Shown: piece after piece, positions 17,002-29,683 of the stretch
Position numbering within the stretch: position 1 is the first letter of the stretch
Layout: each line of letters opens with the position of its first letter
NCBI RefSeq assembly: GCF_000159695.1
Contig: NZ_CM000955.1
Location: 1,776,524-1,840,523, forward strand
Length of the DNA stretch: 64,000 nt
Origin: Finegoldia magna ATCC 53516
GTDB taxonomy: Bacteria > Bacillota > Clostridia > Tissierellales > Peptoniphilaceae
Direction of reading: 5' to 3'
Program-made: the position numbers and the translations under genes
Notes under the pieces: generated by a model
Database searches by the model: none
The model's input: the letters and a program-made list of their open reading frames with translations, nothing else
Told to the model about the DNA's origin: nothing

Positions 17002-17782
17002 TTCTGTTTAAATCGTTAATAATTTTTAAGCCGTCCAAAGTAATTAGTTTGTCAATAATTGTAATGTACTTGGATTGTTTTGCAATCAAATACGAAAAAC
17101 CACCCGTTGCAATTATTGTAACTTCGTCTTTTGTTTTGTGTCTTTCTTCTAGGATTTTCTCGATTATATAATCTATTAATCCGATAAATCCGAATACAAC
17201 TCCCGATTGCATACTTTTTACGGTACTATCTCCAATGACTTTATCTGGCATTTCTATTTCAATCTTTGGTAGTTTTGCAGTCTTCATAAATAATGCTTCT
17301 GAAGAAATTGCAATCCCTGGAGCTATTGCTCCTCCCAAATATTCTTTATTTTCAGAAATATAATCAAAAGTTATCGCCGTTCCAATATCTACAATAATCA
17401 CTGGAGTAGAATATTTTTTACAAGCACTTACTGCGTTAATAATTCTGTCTACACCGACTTCTTTTGGACTAGCATATTTATTAACTATTCCCGTCTTTAT
17501 ATTTTCATCTACTATTAGTGGTTCAATTCCCAAATATTTTTTTACTGCTTTTGGTATAGTTGGCATTAGATTTGGTACGACTGAACCAATAATAGCTTCT
17601 TTTATATCAGATTTTTTAATATTTGAATATTCCAAAGCTTGTCTAAGTGTTAGAGCGTATTCATCACTAGTTTTTCTCAAGTCTGTGGATATTCTCCATT
17701 CAAAAATCAACTCATCATCTTTGAAAATACCCAATACAATATTAGTATTTCCAATATCTATTACAAGTAAAATATCTTCCAC
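16994..17782 (-). CDS. coaX: Type III pantothenate kinase
   Basis: This 262-aa protein performs the first step of coenzyme A synthesis. The ASKHA-fold phosphate motif VIDIGNTNIVLGIF is at the N terminus. VIGSVVPNL, PKEVGVDRIINAV and VDIGTAITFDYI provide the other active-site segments. Its ending LKIINDLNRND overlaps dusB. It lies 5 bp after pyrG. Length is normal for CoaX. Confidence 0.94.
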   Translation of the reverse strand: MEDILLVIDIGNTNIVLGIFKDDELIFEWRISTDLRKTSDEYALTLRQALEYSNIKKSDIKEAIIGSVVPNLMPTIPKAVKKYLGIEPLIVDENIKTGIVNKYASPKEVGVDRIINAVSACKKYSTPVIIVDIGTAITFDYISENKEYLGGAIAPGIAISSEALFMKTAKLPKIEIEMPDKVIGDSTVKSMQSGVVFGFIGLIDYIIEKILEERHKTKDEVTIIATGGFSYLIAKQSKYITIIDKLITLDGLKIINDLNRND

Positions 17783-17787
17783 CTTCT

Positions 17788-21455
<3,668 letters not shown>

Positions 21456-21481
21456 AATTCCTCCATGTATTAAAATAAAAA

Positions 21482-21508
21482 AAATTGGCAATCAAAGAAA
21501 GCCAATTT
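21482..21508 (-). terminator. Terminator after the 154-aa membrane protein gene
   Basis: AAATTGGC (21482-21489) pairs with GCCAATTT (21501-21508). On the minus strand it is followed by a T-rich run. It separates ftsH and its downstream membrane gene from glnN. Confidence 0.8.
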
Positions 21509-21569
21509 ATGAAAAACAAAAATAGTTGTTTTTTTATTATATTTAATCACAGTTTTGTTGTCAAGTATT

Positions 21570-22034
21570 TTATTGTTTTTTCTTATTCTTTTTTATGATT
21601 ACTTGCATTTCAGAAGCATCACTTGGATTGATAGGAATAAGTTTATTAGTAGCTTTGGAATTTTTCAAAGTTAATTCCAAAAATCTCTTGTCTTTGGAAT
21701 ATTTCCATTGTTTAATATCTTCATATTCAGCCAAAAATCCATTGAAATAAATTCCTTTATCTGTGAATGAGATTTTTTCAAATGTTAAATAAATGAATAT
21801 AACACCAAGTAGTATATAAATTAATGGGAACCATGTTTTTTGTTGATAAAGATATAGTAATCCCAATATTACGATTGAGTATGATGCAACCATCATCAAC
21901 ACTCTTTTTCTTTGGTTAAAGTTTTTGATAACTCTACCAATATTTTTTTTGACTTTGTATACATTGTACATTTGCTTTAATCCAAAAAGCAAAATCAAAA
22001 TATACATCACATTAATAATATTTTGTGCGTTCAT
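21570..22034 (-). CDS. Hypothetical membrane protein downstream of ftsH
   Basis: This 154-aa protein has an N-terminal helix (IINVMYILILLFGLKQMYNVY), a basic loop (NFNQRKRVLMM), and two further helices between about residues 45 and 85. A soluble C-terminal part (YEDIKQWKYSKDKRFLELTLK) resembles the DUF5673-like or PH-like tails of small Firmicute membrane proteins. No family is certain. It overlaps the ftsH stop by one base, so it is co-expressed with the protease. Confidence 0.65.
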   Translation of the reverse strand: MNAQNIINVMYILILLFGLKQMYNVYKVKKNIGRVIKNFNQRKRVLMMVASYSIVILGLLYLYQQKTWFPLIYILLGVIFIYLTFEKISFTDKGIYFNGFLAEYEDIKQWKYSKDKRFLELTLKNSKATNKLIPINPSDASEMQVIIKKNKKKQ

Positions 22035-23947
22035 TATTTCTCCTGATTATCTATGTTGTTTTCTATTTCTTCGTCTTTTTTTCTGACGTCAACTAATTCT
22101 TTAGGTTCATTTTCGTGAATTTTAGTCTTAGTGTATTTGTCAAATATAGCTTCGAATTCTTCTTGTCCAATAGTCTCTTTTTCCAAAAGTCTGTTTGCCA
22201 AAGCATGCAACAAATCGATGTTTTCATTTAGAATATTCAAAGCTTTATTGTATGCTTCGTCGATTAGTTCTCTCATTTCAGAATCAATTTCATAAGCAAT
22301 CTTGTCAGAATATTGTTTGTTCTTACCAAGCTCTTCACCTAAAAATACTTCAGCGTCATCTCCACCGTACATCATAGGTCCCAATCTCTTACTCATACCG
22401 TATTTTGTTACCATTGCATGTGCGATTTTCGTTGCTCTTTCAATGTCGTTACTTGCTCCAGTGGAAATATCGTCAAGCACAACTTCTTCTGCTGCACGTC
22501 CACCTAGTAACGAAATCAATTTGTGTTGCATTTGTCTTTTAGTCATAAACTTCGCATCTTCTTGTGGAAGATATGCTGTAAATCCTCCAGCTCTTCCCCT
22601 AGGAATAATTGTAATCATGTGAACTTTGTCATTATCTTCCAAAAATCCAGATACTATCGCATGTCCAGATTCATGATAAGCAGTAAGCACACGTTCTTTT
22701 TCGATTACAACTTGTGATTTCTTTTCCGGACCTGCAACAACTTTTATGGATGCTTCTTTGAATACTTCATTTGAAATTTCTGCTTCATTATCTCTTGCTG
22801 CAAGAAGTGCCGCTTCATTGCACAAGTTTTCCAAATCAGCTGGAGAAAAACCTGTAGTTGTTTTTGCAATATTTTCCAAATCCACATCTGCTTTAAGTTT
22901 TTTGTTTTTAGTGTGAACTTTTAATATTTCTAATCTTTCTCTAACGTCCGGAAGTCCTACATAAATAGTTCTGTCGAATCTTCCAGGTCTCAATAATGCC
23001 TTGTCCAAAATATCAGGTCTATTAGTAGCGCTCATTACAATTACGCCCTCATTTTTTCCAAAACCATCCATTTCAACTAATAATTGATTCAACGTTTGTT
23101 CTCTTTCGTCATGGCCACCGCCAAGTCCTGCTCCTCTTTTTCTACCTACTGCATCAATTTCGTCGATGAAAATGATGCAAGGAGCGTTTTTCTTAGCTTG
23201 TTCAAACAAATCACGAACTCTTGATGCACCGACACCAACAAACATTTCGACAAAATCAGAACCAGAAATACTGAAAAATGGAACCTTAGCTTCTCCTGCA
23301 ACTGCTCTTGATAAATATGTTTTACCTGTTCCTGGAGGACCTACTAACAAAACTCCCTTAGGAATTCTCGCGCCAATATCGATATACTTAGAAGGATTTT
23401 TCAGAAAATCTACTATTTCCATCAATTCTTCTTTTTCTTCTTTTAATCCCGCTACATCGGCAAACACAACTTTTTCTTTGGAATCTTGGTTGAGTTTTGC
23501 TTTTGATTTTCCAAAATTCATCGCCTTAGAGTTTCCAGAGTTTTGTGTTTGATTCATAAACATAAACCAAATTATTCCAAGTCCAACTATAATTAATATC
23601 GTTGGCATTATATCCACATACCATGGTTTGCCAGGATCTTTTTCCGTCTTCAAGACTATCTTATTATTTTCAACAGATTCTTTCAGATAATTATTATAAA
23701 AAACTTCCCACATTTCTGATGGCATATACATTCTGAAAGGAGTGCCCTTGCTATCTTTTAGTACGCCTTTTATATCGTTTCCTCTTGCCACAATTTCTTT
23801 AACATTATCTTTCTTGACGTTTACAATCATTTCATTGACAGTAAAATATTTTGTGCTCAATGTATTGTTTTGAGTCATAGTCACGAAAAAAGCTATTAAA
23901 ATAATTGGAACAAGGTAAATCGCTAAACTTTTAGTTACCTTTTTCAT
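22034..23947 (-). CDS. ftsH: ATP-dependent membrane metalloprotease FtsH
   Basis: The 637-aa protein degrades misassembled and regulatory membrane proteins. Two N-terminal membrane helices (about residues 8-22 and 113-132) enclose an external domain. The AAA+ domain has Walker A GPPGTGKT at 203-210, Walker [13 protein letters not shown] and the SRH region ([17 protein letters not shown]). The zinc-protease motif HESGH is at 425-429. Length is normal. It overlaps hpt by one base, and the tilS-hpt-ftsH order is the conserved Firmicute arrangement. Confidence 0.97.
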   Translation of the reverse strand: MKKVTKSLAIYLVPIILIAFFVTMTQNNTLSTKYFTVNEMIVNVKKDNVKEIVARGNDIKGVLKDSKGTPFRMYMPSEMWEVFYNNYLKESVENNKIVLKTEKDPGKPWYVDIMPTILIIVGLGIIWFMFMNQTQNSGNSKAMNFGKSKAKLNQDSKEKVVFADVAGLKEEKEELMEIVDFLKNPSKYIDIGARIPKGVLLVGPPGTGKTYLSRAVAGEAKVPFFSISGSDFVEMFVGVGASRVRDLFEQAKKNAPCIIFIDEIDAVGRKRGAGLGGGHDEREQTLNQLLVEMDGFGKNEGVIVMSATNRPDILDKALLRPGRFDRTIYVGLPDVRERLEILKVHTKNKKLKADVDLENIAKTTTGFSPADLENLCNEAALLAARDNEAEISNEVFKEASIKVVAGPEKKSQVVIEKERVLTAYHESGHAIVSGFLEDNDKVHMITIIPRGRAGGFTAYLPQEDAKFMTKRQMQHKLISLLGGRAAEEVVLDDISTGASNDIERATKIAHAMVTKYGMSKRLGPMMYGGDDAEVFLGEELGKNKQYSDKIAYEIDSEMRELIDEAYNKALNILNENIDLLHALANRLLEKETIGQEEFEAIFDKYTKTKIHENEPKELVDVRKKDEEIENNIDNQEK

Positions 23948-24507
23948 TAAATCTCCTTTTCATAAAAAGATTTTTTCAATACGCAAATATCTTCAATATT
24001 TCTAAATTGTTGAGCAAAATCCAATCCGTAACCAACTATAAACTCATTTGGCACAGTGAATCCTTTGAATTGAACCTCAACTTCATTAGTTCTTCTTTCA
24101 GGTTTGTCAAGAAGAGTTGCTATTTTAACCGATTTTGCTTTTCTATCCATCAAGTTTCGAACTAAGTAATTTAATGTGCGGCCACTGTCCACAATATCTT
24201 CAACTATAAGGATATTTTTTCCGGCAATATCTTCTTCTAAATCTTTGATGATTCTTACAGTTCCACTAGATTCTGAAGAATGTCCATAACTTGATACTGC
24301 CATGAAATCTATTCCAACTTCAAGGTCTATATTTAATGCTAAATTACTCATAAACATCGCTGCACCTCTTAGAATACCAACTACAATAAGCTCTCCCTTA
24401 TCTTTGTATTCTTCAGTGATTTCTTTTCCTAATTCTTCAATTCTTTTGTCGATTTCTGATTTTGTTATTAATACCTTTTCGACTGCATCACATAAATTAC
24501 TTTTCAT
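23947..24507 (-). CDS. hpt: Hypoxanthine-guanine phosphoribosyltransferase
   Basis: This 186-aa enzyme salvages hypoxanthine and guanine with PRPP. The PRPP-binding loop is ILIVEDIVDSGRTLNYL. VVGILRGAAMFMSNLA and FIVGYGLDFAQQFRN are the usual flanking motifs. It overlaps tilS by 11 bp and ftsH by one base, as in B. subtilis. It complements xanthine phosphoribosyltransferase at 61666-62238 and the purine importers at 39894-47231. Confidence 0.95.
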   Translation of the reverse strand: MKSNLCDAVEKVLITKSEIDKRIEELGKEITEEYKDKGELIVVGILRGAAMFMSNLALNIDLEVGIDFMAVSSYGHSSESSGTVRIIKDLEEDIAGKNILIVEDIVDSGRTLNYLVRNLMDRKAKSVKIATLLDKPERRTNEVEVQFKGFTVPNEFIVGYGLDFAQQFRNIEDICVLKKSFYEKEI

Positions 24508-25852
24508 AAGTCACCTCTATAACTAAAACTTCTTTACTGTTAGAATTTTTCATGTACAAATTTGATCTTTTCAACGACAAAATAGCATACACATTTTCTT
24601 CATCGCTCAAAATAGGATAATTATCGCGTTCAATCTGTAAAACTTTATTATCAATAAATACATCTTTAATTTTCTTTGTAAATCCTTTTAATTTGATTCT
24701 ATCTCCATTTTTTCTTTTTCTTAAAATAAGATTATGCGATAGAATTTCAGAATCAAACACCATTTTATTTCTTGAAGGTTTTACATTAGTATCTTTTGTT
24801 AAGTAGCTATTAATCTTGAAGTCTCCAAAATTAATTTTCCCAAGTTCAAATTTTACACTTTGACTTTTTTTATTGTTTAGATTTTTCCTAATTATTACTT
24901 TATCATAACTTTTGAAAAAACTGTAGTCTTTAAATACATATTCGCTACCATTTTTTAAATCAAATAATTCTATAATATCGTCTATATATACCATTCTAAT
25001 GTCTTGGTTAGAACCATTTAATTCAATTAAAAGTTTTCTGATTATGTTTCTTTTAACAGATGTTTTTTCTTTTCTGAACAAATCAACATATATAGAATAT
25101 TCACTGTATTTTTGATTGACTAATTTTTCGTATTTTAATATCGTAACATCGTCAATTATTTCTTTGGAATCTTTTAAAATATTTATAGTTCTATATATGG
25201 ATTCATTTATAGAACAGTTGAAGTTTTCTTGAATATAAGGCAACATTTCAAGTCGAATCTTATTTCTTTGGACATCAGCCACGAAATTTGTCTCATCAGT
25301 TACATATTCAATATTATTTTCATCAAGATAAGTAAGGATTTCACTTTTTGATACATCCAATAGTGGTCTTATTATATCTTTGTTTCGATATTGTATTCCA
25401 CACAATCCATCAATTCCACTTCCCCTAAATAAATGTAAGAAGAAAGTCTCCACTTGATCGTCCAAATGATGAGCTACAGCAATCTTATTAAGTTTTTCTG
25501 ATTCCAAGATTTCGTTGAAGCAATTATATCTTAAAATTCTACCGCTGTCCTCCAAACTTATAGAATTATCTAGGGAAAATTGTTTCATATCTACTTTTTT
25601 CGAAAAAAATTGTATATTTTTTTCTTCGGATATTTCCCTTGAAAAATTTTCATCCCTAATTGCTGTATCTCTGTATGAATGATTAATGTGGCATGTTTTT
25701 ATTTCAAAATCCAAATCATCTTTTAGTTGATATAAAACATTGAACAAAAACACTGAATCTGCTCCACCTGATAATCCTATCAAAATTTTATCGTTTTTTT
25801 CTATTAAATTTTCTCTTATAATAGTGTTTTTTATTTTGCGTATCAAATCCAT
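24497..25852 (-). CDS. tilS: tRNA(Ile)-lysidine synthase
   Basis: This 451-aa enzyme converts the wobble cytidine of the minor tRNA-Ile to lysidine so that it reads AUA. The N-type ATP pyrophosphatase motif is ILIGLSGGADSVF, followed by TCHINHSYRD and VAHHLDDQVETFFLHL. A TilS C-terminal domain is expected near NLILRKRKNGDRIKLKG. AUA is common in this AT-rich genome, so the enzyme should be essential. A terminator lies just upstream (25865-25882), so tilS-hpt-ftsH must have their own promoter or depend on readthrough. Confidence 0.94.
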   Translation of the reverse strand: MDLIRKIKNTIIRENLIEKNDKILIGLSGGADSVFLFNVLYQLKDDLDFEIKTCHINHSYRDTAIRDENFSREISEEKNIQFFSKKVDMKQFSLDNSISLEDSGRILRYNCFNEILESEKLNKIAVAHHLDDQVETFFLHLFRGSGIDGLCGIQYRNKDIIRPLLDVSKSEILTYLDENNIEYVTDETNFVADVQRNKIRLEMLPYIQENFNCSINESIYRTINILKDSKEIIDDVTILKYEKLVNQKYSEYSIYVDLFRKEKTSVKRNIIRKLLIELNGSNQDIRMVYIDDIIELFDLKNGSEYVFKDYSFFKSYDKVIIRKNLNNKKSQSVKFELGKINFGDFKINSYLTKDTNVKPSRNKMVFDSEILSHNLILRKRKNGDRIKLKGFTKKIKDVFIDNKVLQIERDNYPILSDEENVYAILSLKRSNLYMKNSNSKEVLVIEVTYEK

Positions 25853-25864
25853 ACTAATAAAAAA

Positions 25865-25882
25865 GCCGCATTAAACTGCGGC
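25865..25882 (-). terminator. Terminator of the S1-domain gene
   Basis: GCCGCA and TGCGGC form a 6-bp GC-rich stem, followed on the minus strand by TTTTTT. It lies 8 bp beyond the S1 gene stop. Confidence 0.8.
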
Positions 25883-25889
25883 GTTACTC

Positions 25890-26318
25890 CTAATTATACT
25901 TTTTTTTCTTTGAAAACTTTTTATTTTCTCTTTGTCTGATGGAATCTAATCTTTCATTGCTTTCTTTCATAAATTTTGAAAGTAAATCATCAAAAGTTGA
26001 TTCTTTAGAAGATTCTTTGTTTGAATTCTTATCATCATCTGAATAAGTTTTCTTAGAAAATTCTTTTTTGTGTTCTTTTTTCGGAAGACATTCCTTTATT
26101 GAAAAGCTAACCTTATTATCTTCAATGCTCATAACTTTGCATTTAACTACATCATTAACTTTTAACACATCTTCAACTTTTTCTATGTAGTCATTAGAAA
26201 TTTGTGAAATATGAACCAAACCTTTGGTTCCATCTTCGCATTCTACAAATGCACCAAATTTAGTAACACCTGTTACTTTACCTTCAACAATATCGCCCAC
26301 TGATATAGACATACGCAA
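25890..26318 (-). CDS. S1-domain RNA-binding protein (YabR / GSP13-like)
   Basis: This 142-aa protein has a single S1 domain at residues 4-75 (GDIVEGKVTGVTKFGAFVE, GLVHISQISNDYIEK). A charged serine- and lysine-rich tail follows, ending KKFSKKKKYN. The domain binds RNA and is found in ribosome-associated proteins. The start is read as TTG at 26318, six bases after AGGAGG; an ATG two codons later is possible. It has its own strong promoter (26349-26377) and terminator, so it is a single-gene unit within the divIC-tilS block. Confidence 0.85.
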   Translation of the reverse strand: MRMSISVGDIVEGKVTGVTKFGAFVECEDGTKGLVHISQISNDYIEKVEDVLKVNDVVKCKVMSIEDNKVSFSIKECLPKKEHKKEFSKKTYSDDDKNSNKESSKESTFDDLLSKFMKESNERLDSIRQRENKKFSKKKKYN

Positions 26319-26348
26319 TATCTTCCTCCTAATATAATACTATATACC

Positions 26349-26377
26349 AGTATATACTACTAAAAAAACGGTGTCAA
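26349..26377 (-). promoter_or_regulatory. Near-consensus sigma-A promoter of the S1-domain gene
   Basis: TTGACA (26377-26372), a 17-bp spacer and TATACT (26354-26349) form a strong promoter on the minus strand. It begins 4 bp after the divIC-like stop codon. The -10 region also contains an inverted repeat, TATAC-CA-GTATA. Confidence 0.75.
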
Positions 26378-26380
26378 TAA

Positions 26381-26755
26381 TTATTTATCAGACTCCTTAT
26401 CGAAAGTTGGTGATGGAGTGAAGTTAGTATCTTTTTTTGGTTTTTCCTTTTCATCCTTGATCAAAACTTCATTAGGTTTTACCATTCCTAATTTCTCCCT
26501 AGCGTATTTTTCAATCAATTGAGGATTGTCCAAATTTTTGGAATCGTCAGATAATTTTACTATTTCTTTTTCAAGTTCAGCTTTCTTTGTTTGTTGTTCC
26601 AACTTAACATTATTTATGTTTCTGATTTGAATTTGTTGCTTAAAAATTGTAAATAACAAAGTAACACAAGCAAAAATAGTTATCGCTGAAACAATTATTC
26701 TAAATTTATTAACGTTTTTTCTTCTTTTTCTTATCTGATTTTCCCTGGCATTCAT
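26381..26755 (-). CDS. divIC: DivIC/FtsB-like septum protein
   Basis: This 124-aa protein has a short basic cytoplasmic start (MNARENQIRKRRKNVNK) and one membrane helix (FRIIVSAITIFACVTLLFTIF). A coiled coil follows (LEQQTKKAELEKEIVKL), then the DivIC motif YAREKLGMVKPNE. The tail is proline- and charge-rich. It belongs to the FtsL-DivIB-DivIC division complex. It lies 1 bp from the S4 gene, the standard Firmicute order. Confidence 0.9.
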   Translation of the reverse strand: MNARENQIRKRRKNVNKFRIIVSAITIFACVTLLFTIFKQQIQIRNINNVKLEQQTKKAELEKEIVKLSDDSKNLDNPQLIEKYAREKLGMVKPNEVLIKDEKEKPKKDTNFTPSPTFDKESDK

Positions 26756-26756
26756 T

Positions 26757-27002
26757 TTAATCTCCTAAAGTTTCAAACATTTTATCTGCATCGTCTTTCT
26801 TAGGATTATCTATTAATTCTGTAACCTTTGCCTTCAAAACCGATTGAGCAAAACTTATTTCAATTATATCTCCAACTTTTACGTTGTCTCCAGGTTTAGC
26901 GATTTTTTCGTTGATTTTCACTCTTTGGGATTCACAAGCAGTCTTGGCTACAGTTCTTCTTTTTATAATCCTTGAATTTTTTAAAAATTTATCTAATCTC
27001 AT
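26757..27002 (-). CDS. rqcP: S4-domain RNA-binding protein (RqcP/YabO-like)
   Basis: This 81-aa protein is a single S4 domain: MRLDKFLKNSRIIKRRTVAK, then RVKINEKIAKPGDNVKVGDIIEI. Family members beside divIC (YabO) are RqcP, which helps RqcH add alanine tails to stalled nascent chains. The assignment to RqcP rests on size and neighbourhood. It overlaps the HAD gene by 14 bp. Confidence 0.88.
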   Translation of the reverse strand: MRLDKFLKNSRIIKRRTVAKTACESQRVKINEKIAKPGDNVKVGDIIEISFAQSVLKAKVTELIDNPKKDDADKMFETLGD

Positions 27003-27879
27003 CTATTTCCTTATTTTCTATTTCTTCTAGTATTAATTTATAATCCAAATCTGATTCTACATTCTTATATATTATTTTATCATGTTTTTTAATGATTGCA
27101 GACTTCATTTTATCATTTCGATATAAACAATAAATATCACAATCTTCTATATCATCATTAAACGAATCTCTGTCGATAAAAAACATCGCTTTTACAAATT
27201 CCTTTGACTTTCTTTTGATTTTGTAAACGCCATTTTTTTCTTTTTCAAATTTTTCCAATATAAGTTTAATATCTTGCAAATTATCGACAATAAAATCAGC
27301 TTTGTCTTGTTTAAAATTAAATCTATCTTCCCTTCTGGCAATTACTGTCAATCCTGCGTTTTTCGCAGATTCAATACCGTAATCTGAATCTTCAATTGCA
27401 ACTGCATCCTGTGGCCTTACTCCTAAAATCTCACATGTCTTAATGTAAATTTCAGGATTTGGCTTTGATTCTACAAAATCTTCACCACTAATTATCGCAT
27501 CAAATTCATCTTTAATATCTAATTCATCTAAAACAATGTTAATAGTGTTTTTTGGTGATGAAGATGCTAATGCAAGTTTGAAGTTTTTTCGTTTTAGCTC
27601 TTTTAGTAATGGATAGAAACCATCCATTACTATAGAACTGTAGTTTATTTTATCACCTTCGATGTATTTTTTCATCAAACTATATACTTCTTCAGGTTTT
27701 CTGTGAAGTTTTGATTCTAAAAATTCATCAGTTTTTTGTTGACTTAAACCAGCAAGAGAAAACAAATTTTCTTCAGATATTTCGACGTCAAAATCTTCAA
27801 GTACTTTTTTGAAAAAATCAATATAAACTACTTCGCTATCGATTATTACGCCGTCCATATCAAAAATTACAGCTTTCAT
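26989..27879 (-). CDS. HAD phosphatase (beta-phosphoglucomutase-like) with C-terminal extension
   Basis: The 296-aa protein begins with HAD motif I (VIFDMDGVIIDSE). Motif II follows (LALASSSPKN), then SGEDFVESKPNPEIY and motif IV (VAIEDSDYGIESAKNAG). This fits the PGMB-type branch that acts on small sugar phosphates. Such enzymes usually end by about 215 residues. Here another roughly 80 residues follow (from about 214), containing KAMFFIDRDSFNDDIEDCDIY and no recognised domain. The substrate is not evident. It overlaps the S4 gene and is probably co-transcribed with it. Confidence 0.85.
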   Translation of the reverse strand: MKAVIFDMDGVIIDSEVVYIDFFKKVLEDFDVEISEENLFSLAGLSQQKTDEFLESKLHRKPEEVYSLMKKYIEGDKINYSSIVMDGFYPLLKELKRKNFKLALASSSPKNTINIVLDELDIKDEFDAIISGEDFVESKPNPEIYIKTCEILGVRPQDAVAIEDSDYGIESAKNAGLTVIARREDRFNFKQDKADFIVDNLQDIKLILEKFEKEKNGVYKIKRKSKEFVKAMFFIDRDSFNDDIEDCDIYCLYRNDKMKSAIIKKHDKIIYKNVESDLDYKLILEEIENKEIDEIR

Positions 27880-27913
27880 TTTCTACCTCTAAGTTTATTG
27901 TACCACATTACTG

Positions 27914-29671
27914 TTATAAAATCTTGGCTGCTCCGCGATAAACTAACCCAGCTATTGGATCAATAGTCAAGATTTCTTGATCTTTGATTTTACTTACAGC
28001 ATCTTCACATCCTACAATCGTTGGAATTCCCAAATGCAGACCAACTATTGCAGCAGGTGATGTTAGTCCACCTTCTTCTACAATAATTGCAGAAGCTTTT
28101 TGAATGTATGGAACGAATTCTCTTTCCAAACTGTACAATACAATTGCATTGCCATCTTCAAATTTAGAAGCCAAATCTTCTACTCCTTTGGCAACTCTTG
28201 CTTTTGCAGTGACAGATTTTTTACCAATTCCTGTTCCTTCAATCAAAATATCTCCAATTGTGTGAACTTTTAATAAGTTTGTAGTTCCAGAAACTCCAAC
28301 CGGAAGTCCCGCAGTAATTATAATTAAATCTCCTTCGTGAACCAAATCTTTTTTAATTCCTGCAGAAATAGATCTATCGATTACTTCATCAGTATTTTCG
28401 CTCAATTCACTAAGAACTGGATGAACCCCCCAAATCAAGGATAGTTTTCTCATTACTCCTTCTGATGTAGTTGCTGCAACTATTGGAGATAATGGACGAT
28501 ATTTCGAAACATTTCTAGCTGTTGAACCAGAAGTTGTAGCAACTACAATTGCATTTGCTCCAAGTTGTTCACTAATACTTCTAGTTGCAATACTTATTGC
28601 ATTCGTAGTTGTAATGTCCAACCATTTCAATCTTTTGTTTGCAGCTTCTTTAAATTCTTCAGAATTTTCAGTATTAATTGCTATATCGTTCATTACTTTT
28701 ACAGCATTTACTGGATAATTCCCTGCTGCTGTCTCTCCAGAAAGCATAACCGCATCGCTACCGTCCAAAATAGCATTCGCTACATCTGTAACTTCTGCCC
28801 TTGTTGGTCTTGGATTTCTAATCATAGAGTCCAACATTTGTGTAGCAGTAATAACTGGTTTTCCAGCTAATGAAGTTTTCTTGATTATTTCTTTTTGAAC
28901 TATAGGCATGATTTCAGTTTGGATTTCTACGCCTAAATCTCCTCTTGCAACCATTATTCCGTCAGAAGTGTTGATTATTTCGTCCAAATTATCCACGCCT
29001 TCTTGTGATTCAATTTTAGAAATTATTTTTATGTCGTTTCCGTTATTTTCTTCTAAAATTTTTCTTATATCTAATACGTCTTGTGATTTTCTGATAAAAG
29101 ATGCAGCTATATAATCAATTCCATTTTCAATTTCAAATTTTATATCTGAAATATCTTTTTCAGTGATTGCTGGTAATTTTACTTTTGAATTAGGAATATT
29201 GACTCCTTTTTTGCTCTTCAAAATACCGTAGTTGTTGACTTTGCAAATCACATCTGTATCTTTGATTTCTACAACTTCTAATTCAACTAATCCATCATCT
29301 ATCAATACTTTTTTCCCGATATCCAAATCATCTGGAAGTCCTTTGTAGCTCACAGAGCAGATATTTTGATCTCCAGTTACATCTCTTGTAGTTAATGTGA
29401 ATTGATCACCAATTGAAAGTTGAACTTGATCAACTCCAAAATCTCCCAATCTAATTTCGGGACCTTTTGTATCCAACATTATAGCTATTGGCATATCCAA
29501 TTCTTCTCTTGCTTGTTTTATGTTTTTTATTCTTTGTAAATGTTCTTCATGACTTCCATGTGAAAAGTTCAACCTACACACGTTCATTCCACTTTGCATC
29601 AATGTTTTTAAAGTCTCCACAGAGTCTGATGCGGGACCTATAGTACAGACTATTTTAGTTTTCTTTAGCAT
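27914..29671 (-). CDS. pyk: Pyruvate kinase with C-terminal PEP-utilizer-like domain
   Basis: The 585-aa enzyme makes pyruvate and ATP in glycolysis. The catalytic barrel includes KIVCTIGPASDSVETL, CRLNFSHGSHEEH and the active-site MVARGDLGVEI and KPVITATQMLDSMI. About 100 residues after the normal end (from GTGIGKKSVTAKARVAKG to LTIDPIAGLVYRGAAKIL) form the phosphohistidine-like domain typical of Bacillus and Clostridium pyruvate kinases. It is 12 bp from pfkA, giving a dnaE-pfkA-pyk order shared with other Firmicutes. Confidence 0.97.
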   Translation of the reverse strand: MLKKTKIVCTIGPASDSVETLKTLMQSGMNVCRLNFSHGSHEEHLQRIKNIKQAREELDMPIAIMLDTKGPEIRLGDFGVDQVQLSIGDQFTLTTRDVTGDQNICSVSYKGLPDDLDIGKKVLIDDGLVELEVVEIKDTDVICKVNNYGILKSKKGVNIPNSKVKLPAITEKDISDIKFEIENGIDYIAASFIRKSQDVLDIRKILEENNGNDIKIISKIESQEGVDNLDEIINTSDGIMVARGDLGVEIQTEIMPIVQKEIIKKTSLAGKPVITATQMLDSMIRNPRPTRAEVTDVANAILDGSDAVMLSGETAAGNYPVNAVKVMNDIAINTENSEEFKEAANKRLKWLDITTTNAISIATRSISEQLGANAIVVATTSGSTARNVSKYRPLSPIVAATTSEGVMRKLSLIWGVHPVLSELSENTDEVIDRSISAGIKKDLVHEGDLIIITAGLPVGVSGTTNLLKVHTIGDILIEGTGIGKKSVTAKARVAKGVEDLASKFEDGNAIVLYSLEREFVPYIQKASAIIVEEGGLTSPAAIVGLHLGIPTIVGCEDAVSKIKDQEILTIDPIAGLVYRGAAKIL

Positions 29672-29683
29672 ATTTACTCCTCT

